Assembly: GCA_008360975.2 (NCBI GenBank)
Contig: CM039184.1
Span: 43,409,797-43,473,796, forward strand
Direction: 5' to 3'
Length of the DNA stretch: 64,000 nt
Source of the DNA: Lichenostomus cassidix
Taxonomy: Eukaryota > Chordata > Aves > Passeriformes > Meliphagidae
Shown here: piece by piece, positions 36,381-48,480 of the stretch
Numbering within the stretch: the first letter of the stretch is position 1
Layout: every line of letters starts with the position of its first letter
Made by a program: the position numbers and the translations under genes
Notes under the pieces: generated by a model
What the model was told of the DNA's origin: nothing
The model's input: only the letters and a program-made list of their open reading frames with translations
Database searches by the model: none

Positions 36381-39300
36381 ACCAGCACCTTGGGCAAGCT
36401 TCCCTTCAATCCAGTCCTCAGAGTTTTTTATGGGGAAATTCTCATGAGTTTGCTCCCCTTCCCCACTGTCAGGAGGCAGCCCAATGCCAGTGGGCAAGCT
36501 AAGCTGGCAGAGTGCTACCAGCCACATTACCAAGACAATTAACTCCCAGGGATGACACACTGCCTTGGTGCTTCAGCCTAAAGCTGCCAAGAGTCTGCAA
36601 CTTCCTGCTAGCACTGAAATTCCTGATTTCACTTTTATCTATGCCTCAGCAGTAAAGTCAGAGAAATGAACGTCCATCTTTACTCCAACATTCACTCCTA
36701 AATGTCTGAAATCTTTTGAGAGTGGGTAGCAATACTGCTATTTCTGGAGCAGATCATCATCATGTGATATTTATCATATGAGTCTTTTAAACTTCCTTAT
36801 CTTGTAATTGCTCTATAAGCAGGATGAACTGGTTTAAAAATTGAATGTGTTAGAGCATGCAATGAAGCCTAAGCATGACAGAGACATGGCATAGTCCCTG
36901 AGATTACAGCACAGACATATGAGTTAAGAGTTTGGCTGAGGGTTGCTCAACTAACCATGCTTGTCAAAGCACCTAATTCTGATGGAGGATATGAGTAGAT
37001 AACAGCTTGAATAAGAATGTTTGCCTTAATATTCGTGTAGGACATACAAAAGAGTTTCTTGGTGCTGTTCCAGTCAGTAGGGGAACAGATGACATCTTAG
37101 GAAGAACACTTCTATTCCCTCTTCTTCCTCTATTTCTCTGATTCCTGATGTTTGCATGATCTGGCAAGCATGATCTGACTAGCAGTCCCTTTCATCCTCA
37201 AACACAGCCATGCATCCAAGGTCATTTGACAGTAACTTTCTTTTCCAGGAGCTTAACTCCAATCCACAATCAACAAACTAAATATTGTACTCTCATGGCT
37301 GTTCATAATGCTACAATTTTTCCTCATGATCTTTATTTTATCAGTTAAAACTGAGTACTGGCAGACTGCACTGCAGGATTGTTCTTCACAGAGTGTTATT
37401 TCTGGCACTAGAATCCTTCCAGTTAGCTGTTACATGTAGTATAGATCAATTTTTCTAGGCTGAGGAAGAAGTCATCAGTTTATGTTGCCTTACAAGAGAA
37501 GAGGTAACATGCTCATCATGCTCATTATCATACAGCAGCTATGTGCCAGACTTGCTGTCTTCAAATATAAAAATAGCATAATTTAAAGTCTGCTCATAAG
37601 GAAATAGGAATTTCTCAGGGCATGCAATCTATCCCTTTGACTGGTCTGACTTCTGACAGAGCTTCTGCAGTCTTCAGCAGATGGTAATCTGCAGTGAGGA
37701 AACATTCATTCACAGATATTAAAATACAGTTAATTTTAATTACAGGAGCTTTCTGTCCATCTTCAGTGTTTTCTTTTATTCTGTGGGGTTTTTTGAGGAT
37801 CATCTCCTTGCCCTGTTGTCCATCACCAGCTGGATACTTCTTTTTGTCATACAAATTTTGTAATGTAGAAACTCACTGTTGCTATGAATATACCAAAGCC
37901 TGGTAAAAACTAAGATAGTAAAATGTTAAAGGGGCATAAAATGTACTTTTTCACCAATTAAACCCCTCAAATTTAATTCTTCCCCTGGAGAAGTATGCCT
38001 GCACCAACCCTTGTAATCAAGTCCAAATTCATTAGGCAGTTTCAATAAGTGTTTTCTGTGGGATCCTTTGCATACCAATGGTTGCTGTGGCAACCATAGC
38101 TTGTCCATTCAGGTTCTTTTCCCAAAGCACATAACAAAATTATTTTTTGCCTCCAAAATTCCACAATATGTTCAGCTCTGAAAACTGGTATATCTCCTTA
38201 ATCTTAGACTGTTTTCTTTCTCTTTACTCTGTTTTGCCTCTTTTATCCTACCAATCTGCCAGACACGCCAGGTCTAACACATATCTAATGCAGCTCTACA
38301 GCTTTCTTTGATATTCAATTCACCACAGGTAGCCTTTGTTAAAGTTTCCTTTCCTAATTTTGGATGTCATTAATTTTCCCAGTTCCAGTAGAGCCGAAAC
38401 ACCTTTATTACCTGGAAAACATGCTTGTTTCTTTGCTCCATTATTTCTGTAGAAAGAAGTGGAATTAAATTTGTTTAATTTAATTTCTCCATCTCTAATT
38501 GCAAAAATATTTCAGTATCAGTTAAATTGTCTCCTATTAGGTTGGGTGTTTGATGCTTAAATTGATTTGATAGTTTTCATTCAAACATGAGAATAGCACC
38601 ACTATAACATAATAGGTGCCTTTCCAGAAAAGAGTAAGTTTTGCCATATTTCTCTAAATTGTTTTTCACATTTTTAATATACTTAATTGAGACATGTCAG
38701 CATAATCTAGGCTAAGATAAATGTGTTCAAAACTATTTTCTTTTAAACACAGGGCATGTATCTTCCATGCACAAAGCTTCTAATATGAAATTTCAATATC
38801 CTTTATATAACAAGTTTTCCACTGGGCTGAACCCAAAAAACTTGTCAGTTTAGGTTATTTGCATTTATGATCTTCTGAATTTCACTTTCCCCATCCCACC
38901 CCCAAATGAACACCAACATTTCAAAACCTCAGGTTTTTATAGATTTCCTGTCCAGATGAACTTAATATAAATCACCTATATCTTCTTGTCTTATAGAGAA
39001 TATAACCTGCATTGTGCAGTGCTAGCAGTGTTTTCCCACGCTGTCTGAGGGAGTCAAGTACATCCTTTGCTTTTGACCATGCAATCAATGTACTTGTTAT
39101 TTCAAATTTTATCAAATAAATCCTATCCAATCTCCCTTGCCACTAAATCTGTCTATTCTCTTAAAAACCTCTAATGGTGCTAGTTAACCCTGCTGCTCTC
39201 CAAGGGTTAGGGACCTTTTCCTGTCCAGGATTCCTCACAAGTCTTTGAACAGAGCTGTTGCAAGATGACAGCTCTCTCTGCCCATTTTCTCTTTCCAGTG

Positions 39301-39984
39301 GCACAGCACTGCACACTGCCTGTCTCAGCTCCTCCTCCTCGCTGTCCCTGCAATCCCCTTCTGATCCCCTTCTCTTGGATCTACGTGTGCAGTGTACCTG
39401 TGGCAGCTGTTTGGCTTAATCTGCACTGGCACAGGTTTAATGCAGCAATATCCCAAAAGTCTGCTTCAAGAGTGGCTTTATTACCAGGGGGCTGGATGAG
39501 TCAGATGAGATAAAGCTAAACTAACAGATGTTACTGAAAGCAGAACCCTTTCATACAAAGTGCCCATCCTCACACAGCTAGACAGAGAAAGCATTGCATA
39601 AAACACTTCCACTTTCCACGTTGTTTTTATTCTTGCCTTTGAGCAATCCGAAGACATGTCATGCAGAAGCTTGGTTGTTTTTTTTTTTTTTAGTGTTGCA
39701 TGGTAAATAGCATAGCTTGGATGTTTCCAGATGATATGAATTATTTTGAAATGCTTGCTTTTTAAATTAACATCAAATGATTATGAACCTTCTGATCATT
39801 CCCTGTACTTAGTGTGCAACAGGAAAAAATTTCTAAATATTTTACCACCTTTGCATGTATGTTATCATCCCTTCCTATTGGCATTAAAATATTTTTTTTT
39901 TCATATGAATGTAACTCAGAGCTTCTGCTATGAACCCTCTCTTCTATTCCTCTCTATATTTCTGTGTTCTAGAAATGCAGCATC
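36381..39984. other. AT-rich noncoding stretch, no gene seen
   Basis: Short open frames only, with no repeat family recognised. A T run lies near 39680-39692. A partial CTCF-like string, accagggggc, lies near 39483-39492. Confidence 0.6.
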
Positions 39985-40046
39985 CTTATTTAGGACTAGA
40001 CTAGATGATATTTAAAGGTTCTGTTCAACCCCAGTCCTTCAATAAT
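39985..40046 (+). mobile_element. CR1 LINE 3' terminus, plus strand
   Basis: The sequence ggactagactagatgata, then tttaaaggttctgttcaacccc, matches the last segment of CR1 as I recall it (ggactagatgatctttaaagg-type, then cttccaaccc). The terminal 8-bp repeat is degenerate (ccttcaataat followed by a TA run). The fragment is short, and its 5' limit cannot be set by eye. Confidence 0.65.
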
Positions 40047-43000
40047 ATATATATTCATTACTTTATTCCTTTTCACATTAGCTCAGCTGCTAAGAGTTTC
40101 TGCTCACTTTTAGCATCATCTTTTCATCCTGGAATATCTTTATCATAATTAGAAAGTTATTTCACATTCTTTCCTCACCTAACACCTCACAATAGCATAA
40201 TCCTTCATTTTCTTTCTGGTTAGTAAAAATCTGCTATTAACTAGGACAGCATGCCTCTAACTTCTCTGCTCTAATACACAGAAAATCTTTCATGTGAAAT
40301 GTAACCTTTTTCTTGTCTGTATTTATTCTGTCAAGGTTTATTTTTTATCTTTATAAATTATGACACGTTAACATATTTTATCACTGAATTAGACTTATTA
40401 CACTGCAGAGCTCCCAGTCTGATAACCATTATAGATTTTACTTCAAATCCTACCACAGTTACTATGGCTGTAATACTACCACTGTGTATTTCTTGCTGTT
40501 ACCAGGTATTTTGTGAAAAACAGTACAAGTATTTTTAACATTTGTTAATAAATTAATCAAGAATATTCTTTAAATGTACAATTACATGCAGATACCTGTG
40601 TGTTATGTATAATCGTTCACTTATGTTCTTCACTCTAATCCAAATCCATGTCATATATTGCAAATTGTACTCATGGGGAGCTGCAGTTTAAATTATGCTG
40701 TACCACACAAGGAACAAAAGATTGAAAAAATCAGCTGAAAACCAGCAATTTACTAATTGCTATATGGTAAAACTACAAAGAGCTGGTGTCCCTTTTTAAA
40801 GTTCTTTTTTAAAGTGATCATTCTGCTAGTTTGAAATCTCTAACAAACAACCATAGGCAGATGAGTTCTTCCCAACTGGATTCTCAGCTAAGCAGAGGTA
40901 ATTGTGTTTTCCTTTCCCAGACTTTTACTTTATATTTCACTTTTCTCACTGCTATCGACAAATAAGTTGGAAGGACTCTGAGAAAGGTTTTGATCTTGTA
41001 GATTTTCAGGTTAGTAAGGTTTGGCATTTATTTTAAATGATAATATGTCATTCACCTTTTTGCTTATTTTGTCTGTCATGCTTCTCAACAAAACATGAAT
41101 TTTGTAAAGAGAAAAGATGAGAAAGCTTTTTTCAAGAAGCTGGTGTCTTAAAGCAAGATATATTCCTAAATTCTAAATGCAAGATTTAATACAGAGTGTA
41201 GTTACTTACCTTGATGCATTGTCTGTATTCTCATGCAAGAGTGTGTGTAATGTTTATTGATTGCCGGCTATCTCCTCACTTCAAAATCCAAGACAAAATG
41301 GAGAGATTACTAGATAAGGTAGGGTACATAGATGTAGTATGAGAAGTCTCTGGAATCTCAAATTTCAGTCCTAAAAAAACAAAAGTGGCTGAACCTATTA
41401 ATTTTGAAACCCACAGGACCCTCTGAAGTGAGAATGGGTAAGTGAATTCAACATTATTAGTTCTGCAATGTGTTTGATTTGGCTCGCTTAAGGCTACACT
41501 CCTTTAAATTCCCTACCTAGAACATTATTTTCTCTTAATATTCTGCTACTGCATATTTCCATTAAGATGACTGATTAGCCTGCTTAGTTCTCAACTATCA
41601 GTTCACAAATTATAACATAATCATTACAAAAATGGTTCTTTGCAGAATTAAGTTATATAGTATTAAATATTTTAAATTATTCTACTAGTACCAGTGCAAA
41701 TACCACAATTTGTTGTCAAATAGATTTTCAATGTTATACAGGAAAATCTCAATAATAATATTATTTTAAGAAATAAATATATGTGTATTTTATAAATATC
41801 ATTAGCATTCTTTGAATATGTAAAGCCTGAGGTTTAGCTCCATTTCCAACCAAATTACAAAATCCAGAAGATATATGGTAGCATGAACAACTTCTCTGGA
41901 GTAACGACTGAACCGTAAGAGGAATTTCTTCACTGTTCCAGGGGTCAAGGGTTCAAGAGCAGCGCGTGTATTTTTCTGATGAAAGTTCATGAAACTTCTG
42001 AATTCTCGCCTCCTTTCCACTGAGTTATTCTTTAAATCTACTCATAAATTATTCTTGTTTATTGCATGAACCGTCTGACTGAGCATGATCACATTAAGTT
42101 CACATTTTTAAACCTCTTTTTATATTTTTGAAATATTTAATTGTTTAAAACATTTTGAATTACAGGAGATGGTCCACTGACCAGATTTATCAGGAACTAA
42201 AAGTCTAGCATGAAATATCACACTTCATTGACTACTGTTGACTCTGCAATGTAATTTGACATGAAAGACAGGTGAATGATCTCCTCTGAGATTTGTGCCA
42301 CTACATGAGGCAGCTTTTCTGAAAAGAAATGTGCAAAGGGAAAAAACCAAACAAACTTGCTTTAAGACTATTAAAGCTGTAGGAAACTTAGTGGGTTGGT
42401 TTGAAAGTGACTAAATCAAAACCTTTTTTTTTCATTTTATATCATCTCACTCTATTCCTCTTCATTTTTTCATTTTAATGCAGAAGAAAAATAATTCAGC
42501 CAAAACAAACATTTCCAATGTTGTCCGAGTGAAATCCTTAATCAATGAATAAATAGAACTAGAGGTTAAAAGTGACCATTATTGTTATCTTTGTGCTTTC
42601 TGTTAATAAGTTCAATTCCTAAATTATATTTATTCTTTATTTAAAGATTTCTAAAGATATAAAGTGACTATATGCCTAGGTATTTTTCTTTAAATAATAC
42701 CTCACTTTTAAAAACATTTATTCCTTTAAACAAGTTTGGCTTTGGTTTGCAATGTACACTCTTGTAGTTATAGGCTAAAATTCTGATTAATCTCTTTTAT
42801 ATTGCCCATAAAATCTCTGAAAGAAAGAAGTAAATTCTTTTTTAGCTTTCTTCTCAGTAGACTGATTTTATTGTTTCAGTCCTTCATTTTTTTTTCCTTG
42901 ACTTTTCCCATTATTTTAGATTGTGGTGGTGAACAGAGGTCAGAAAAAGTCATTAAAACTACTCACAAAGAAAGTGATTATGAAAACATGACTTAGGTCC

Positions 43001-43406
43001 TAGTTTTTCTTCACTAACCTGGGCTTCTAATGAGTGTGTTTAAAATGCTTAAAGCTGATGTTTTCACTGTTTCCAGCATCTTTCCACCTGCAATCTGATG
43101 TGAAGTCTGAAACAACCTTGGAACAAAATCAAACATTATAGACAAGACTTCTTGGAATTTCTTGGAGTATCATCAAAATGGAAAGGATCTTGGAAGCTTT
43201 CAAGGTTGAAAAAAAACAGTGATGCTGCATAAGCCTCTGCTGAGCTTTACAGAAACCACATACTTAAAGGACCAAGGCAGTCTTCACAGAATCACCTGGA
43301 ATATTTTGAAAAAACAAGGTAGACAAACAAATGAAAAACTGAGACTCGGGAGACATACAAGAGGGCAAAAGGATTGCATTAGGACTTTTTAGCTTATGTA
43401 TAGCAA
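40047..43406. other. AT-rich noncoding stretch, no gene seen
   Basis: A 72-codon minus-strand frame at 41802-42020 sits in a patch with more CpG than its surroundings but has no recognisable protein. An A/C string, aaaaaaccaaacaaac, lies at about 42341-42356. Nothing else stands out. Confidence 0.55.
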
Positions 43407-43446
43407 TGAAATTAGAGAAGCCAACCTGAAATTAGAGAAGACAACC
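43407..43446. repeat. 20-bp tandem duplication
   Basis: tgaaattagagaagccaacc (43407-43426) is followed by a copy differing at one base (43427-43446). Confidence 0.92.
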
Positions 43447-43867
43447 TGAAGGAGATTGGATAGTTTGCATTCTCCCTAGAGAATTTTGCAGTAGTGGAGT
43501 TGTTGTAAATGATCTGTGCTTTATGGAAGTCTGATCTTTGTGGAAGGTTGCTCAGGGAATTCATTAAATATTTTATGTATTTTCTGCTGCTCAGATCCCC
43601 TTCCTTTATGGCCAAATAAGTTAACCTTTGTTATGGTGTTGAACCTGTCATGAGGAGTTTGCTAGGGGAAGCATAGTAGCTGATTTTGCTTGCCAATTTA
43701 GATGGCAGGTATGAGCACACATGGAACCTGGCAAAGGTCCAGAACCAAATGTAATCTACTGATCCAACTTCATTTACCAGTAAAAAAAATAAAATATGGT
43801 TTACCATCTTGAAAGTTGGGAAGAATATCTCTTGATTAGAGGTTACTGAATTATTTACCCATAGTAT

Positions 43868-44457
43868 TTTGACAGACAGATAGCCTTGTTGAACTGCATG
43901 AGGTCCCTCTGGATGTCATCCTTTCCCTCCAGAGTGTCGACTGCACCACGTGGTTTGGTGTCACAGTGAATTTGTCACCAGTGAGCTGGGGATGCACTCA
44001 ATCCCCTGTCCATTTGCAGACACAGATGTTAAACACTGCTGGTCCCAATACAGACCCCTGAGGAGCACCATTCATCAGTGGTCTCCACTTGGACATTGAG
44101 CCATTGACCACGACTCTCTGAGTGTGAACATCCAGCCAATTCTTTACCTAGGGATTGCTCTGACCATCACATTCGTGTCTCTCCAGTTTAGTGACAAGGA
44201 AGTCGGGCAGGCCAGTGTCAAATACTCTGCACAAGTCCAGGTAAATGACAGTTGTTGCTCTTCCCTTATCCACCAACACTGTAAACCCATCATAGAAGGC
44301 CACCAAATTTGTCAGACAGTATTTTCCCTTAATGTAGCCATGTTGTCATCAATCGCCTCCTTATCTTCCACATGCCACAGCATAGTTTTCAGAAGGATTT
44401 GATCCATGATCTTGCCAGGCATAGAAGTGAGACTAGTGGGCTTCTACTGCCCCAGAG
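43868..44457 (-). pseudogene. CR1 LINE reverse-transcriptase fragment, inactivated, minus strand
   Basis: Read on the minus strand, the stretch follows the CR1 ORF2 reverse-transcriptase region in order. It opens with a VSL-type block followed by a degraded KIMEQ-like segment, then a DKFGGL-like segment ([10 protein letters not shown] in intact copies). Next come a degraded YLDL(C/S)KAFD motif, a WLDGR-like region, a decayed [14 protein letters not shown] motif (seen as SSGVCIGT) and the region of the FADD active-site box. Stop codons and frameshifts are scattered throughout. At the FADD box a base is missing relative to the intact family, so the catalytic aspartates are not encoded in frame. 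Both ends of CR1 are absent, so this is an internal relic about 590 bp long. It has very few CpGs, in keeping with age. The 92-codon plus-strand frame here is antisense. Confidence 0.9.
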
Positions 44458-47400
44458 TTAAGGAGTAAACCTGATTTCGGATTTTTTTTCTTTGTAGCCT
44501 ATATATTCAAAGAAATTGCAAAGCTTAAAAAAAAAAATTAAAGAATTGCAATGGGATTTCAAACAACTCTTGTATTTGAGAACACAAGTGACTCTTGTCC
44601 CAGTCTCACTGCTTGCTTCAGAGTTGACTTTTGCCTCAGAGGAAAAAAAATATGTAGAGTACAATATGCAGTACATGAGCTATAATCATCTCACAGATCT
44701 CAGGGCAAAGTTACCTGCACCATACAGGTAGGGAGATGGGATTTTCAACTGCTAATTCTTAGAATTTTTCAATTTAACAGAAGGAAAGGAGAAAACCTGT
44801 GATACTCATCTGCATATGCACCCTCTGGGAATAACTGCAGTACATAGCTATACTACTTTCTCCCTCAAAAAAAATCAATTTTGACTTAATTTGCATTTTT
44901 ATTTCAACCTAGACCAAAAAAAATCCCAGCCTTGTCTCTATTAATGTGTATTTGTTAAAAAGAAAGTCACAATACTTATCTAGGAGTAGAAAAATACTCG
45001 TATGTGCAACCAATATAAAAATCAGAATACCACAAGCTTACCTGTTTAGAAAATCTTGCCCTCTCACTTTTTCTCCCTCTCAAATATGATCTGGCAATTT
45101 AATTTCTGCAAACATTTCCATATAATGTGTATTTCACACATAGATTTACAGGCAAGGTTTTGATGTCCTATGTATTATTAGAGCAGAATTTCTTTTTCTT
45201 TAAAAAAAATAAAAACAAGCCAAGAGATAAATGGCCTCACAGGGGAAGAAAGGCACAAAATAGGTCTACAGCAATAGTTTCTCTCTGTTATCAGACTGCA
45301 CATGAACAGTCTGCTAACAAGCTGGAAAATGAAGAAGAGGGCTAGAGGTCACATCCAAGTTCAGCTTTTTACTCATCAGTGAATGGTCCTGGGGGGACCC
45401 ATTGGATCTCAAAAGACAGCTGACAGCTCAAGGTGTCAGGTTAAAAATGAGTAGAAGTATAAAGCTGGATAAAAGCTCTAAGATTCTGCAAGAGTTGTTA
45501 CCATTGCACAAATGATACAGAAAAAAAGGATAAGTCTTCAAGATTCCAAACAAAAAGGAAATCTTAGACAACACACAACTGGAGAAATTCAAGGTAGTCA
45601 CTAATTTTACCTGTAAGAATGACATTTTCTTTCCAGAAGTAATATTATTTATACTATGGAACTGCATTTGGTACAGTAAATTCTCCAGTGCAAGACTGTA
45701 TACTCTATGAGATAAATTATGTAGATATACAGATACGTCTTGATGTGTGACTCAAGCTAGACATTTCTATGACCTGATTGGGTTGGGAAAGGAAGACTTG
45801 TTTCAAATATAGATTTTTTTGAAACTGACGATTTTTTAAAGCAGAAGCCTTTTAAAAGCTGTGCCAGGAGGCAGCAACTTTTTGGGAAATAGCTTTTAGA
45901 CTCTGCTGCCAAGTTTCCTCTCTTCTCTGTAAGGATGAGCTGCAGACATTGTTAAAAACCGTGATAATGTTTTTGAAAGATATTTAACTTGATTCGTCAA
46001 TGCAGTTTGAATGCATAGGACAAATGGCATAAGGTGATGAAATTGTGATCAGACCAAAGACTATATCGTGCAAGGAGCACCAGCAAGGGCTAAAAGCACA
46101 GTATTCTGGGGCTAGATCCACATTAATTATAACATGCACTGTCTCGGCTGAGTCATGGAGGAAGTTGGTAGGCACTGTAGCAACACTAAAACCCTATAAT
46201 CCTTTATTTTATGGAGTGAGTAGCAATGCACTTTTCTGTTCTGGGACAAATAGTTGCAAATATTATCTTCACTCCCTAAAAGGCATAAGTGATGCTCATT
46301 CTGAACACAGGCTGGAATGCAGCTTATGGCTTCATAATTTCTTGCCCATATTAATGACACCACTTTTCTGAAGAATCTGGAACTACCAATCCAGGTAAAA
46401 AATAAAGAGGAAGAACCTTCCTGCTCAGAAATGTTCAAGAAATGCATGATGATTAAAATCTGTTGGGGGAATGAAATATTAATATCAAGACTGTAAGGTT
46501 TTCATTAGTTCAGAGGTACTGCATTACAAATAGTGGTTTGCTGCAGAATGAAAGAATTTTGACTATGCATTTGCATAAAATATTTTCAGAATCCCATATG
46601 GATTCCACCTGTTACTTTTGTATTGCAACAATTTCTCCCTTCTGAAGGATTTCTTTTTCCTCTTTCCTCCACAGCGCATGAATATAGCAAAATACAATGT
46701 GTTAATATTTATACAAAAGCATTAAGTATATGTATGAATGTATCCCTGTCATTCATGTATCACTGTCTAGTCTACGTTCAAATAAATGTTAATATTTTAG
46801 TTTGTTCAGCTATAGCTAGTTTCTTTTTTCCAGGGGTGGCCAAGTAGTTGGTACCTTAGCTACCCCAGCTATGGTTACATCTCACACCATAGGAGGGTCA
46901 GCTCTGCAAGAAAGAATCCATATTGCTGAAAGAAGTCACATTGCTGATTTGGTAGATACAGACCAGCCTGTCAGGAGAGCTCCACTACACTAACATGAAT
47001 GTGACAAGACAATTTGTTTTATTGTCATTGTTTTAAAAATGGGACATATATGTACACTTTTTTTTCCCTGTAGAAGTGTGAACCCACCAGATATGGTATT
47101 ATTTTGACTTAAAATTTCTCTGGTGAATTCAGATTTTTTTTTTTTAAATTTTTTCTGATGCTTTTCTGATGTGGTGCTGTTTTATCACTACATAGTCCTC
47201 TTTTCTGTGCCACTCATCTCTATGTCATAAAGATGGGTAGAAAGATTACTGTATTTAGTCTGAAAGCCTTCAATATTCACTCTGGAAAAATCCAGCCCCT
47301 AAGTATAACAAAGAGTGGCAATGACTAGTACTCACAGCTGCTGGTTTTTGGTGGTATGCTGCTTCCCTGTTAATTCCTTGGTATAGCTACAGATTCAAGC

Positions 47401-48329
47401 TTCAGTGGGTAAAGCAGGAGTACATATCCACCTTATTAATTTATATGTATTCAGTTATAGCCATCTCTGCTGTAACCTGCTTTATTAGGCTAGCTGCCTG
47501 CCACAGAAATAAGAAAAAGTATCCTTCTCAATGTGTGAGAATTGATCTGAGAAGCAAAGGGTCATCAGTTTCTTTGAAGTTTTTTTGCTCTCCCAGAGCA
47601 GTGCTCAGTGTCTCTTCCCCTTGGAGGCAGCAGGGGTTGATGAACAAGGAGAGAAAACACCAGGAACAATCTCAGCAACAATAGAACTAGGTATTAAAGG
47701 TTTTCTTGTCAGTGACTAGCACAAGAGACTTCTCAGCTTCTTATCACAAGCAACCAAAGAAAGATGAGTCCATTTAGTCTTCTCTGTGTGTGGGAGAATG
47801 CAAGCAAAGCTGTACGAACGTCACTGATGTCTAATTAAAATTGGTAGATAAGGTAATATAAAATTCTGCTGAATACTGAATGCTTTGTTCTGTAGGGTAT
47901 GGTCTCTTAAACATGCAGGGGCATTTTATTTTTTTTTTTTTTTGTTTATTGTTGCTTTTGTTTTGGGATTTTAAATTTACTTTTATTTCCCCCTTGCCAG
48001 GTGACTGTCATTGCTTTCAAATACATTCTCCAGTGAATCAAAATTTTTTGCTGGTTTTACATATTGTGGAAAGTTGTGCACATGACATATTCAACTGACT
48101 CCAGTAAAACAAATTATGAGCCTTTCTTTTGGTGTATGCAAGCACTGTTCAAAAATTCTGCTTAGGTAAATGACAATACAGTTCCATGTATTTTGGAAAC
48201 AATCACTCTAAATATCTTATTCAGTCTAAGTGATAAAAATCTTTTTTTGGTGGGTTTTTTTTTAATGGTTGTTAGAAGGCCTTTGATCCTCATAGAGCAT
48301 ACTTTAATCAGATTGAGACAAGATATATG
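44458..48329. other. AT-rich noncoding stretch, no gene seen
   Basis: Short open frames of up to 108 codons overlap on opposite strands near 45984-46447, with no recognised domains. A T15 run lies at 47929-47943. I see no clear repeat family. Confidence 0.6.
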
Positions 48330-48480
48330 TGATGGGCAGATTTATTTATTCAATGTCAGGAAAGCACAGTGATCTCTGTTCAGCCTCTCAGGTTGCTGTG
48401 GGATGAGGCTCTCACAGGGCTGCTCCACAGGACAGCTGCAACCTATAGCACAGACTGACTTTTATTGTGCTTCCATTTAG
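48330..48480 (-). mobile_element. Possible old LTR remnant, minus strand
   Basis: On the minus strand a TATA-like aataaaag box (plus-strand cttttattg at 48459-48467) is followed about 115 bp later by overlapping AATAAA signals (plus strand tttatttatt, 48341-48350). Shortly after that comes a CA end at 48330. The segment between is richer in G and C than its flanks. The order fits U3-R-U5, but I recognise no family and find no target-site duplication. Chance occurrence of both boxes is quite possible. Confidence 0.25.

Noticed and set aside
39480..39495. CTCF-like core accagggggc
   Set aside because: The first two bases of the usual 12-base core do not fit and no wider motif is visible, so it is too weak to call as a site. 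A second, weaker accaggggg near 7946 was also set aside.
44124..44402. 92-codon plus-strand frame
   Set aside because: Antisense of the CR1 reverse-transcriptase relic.
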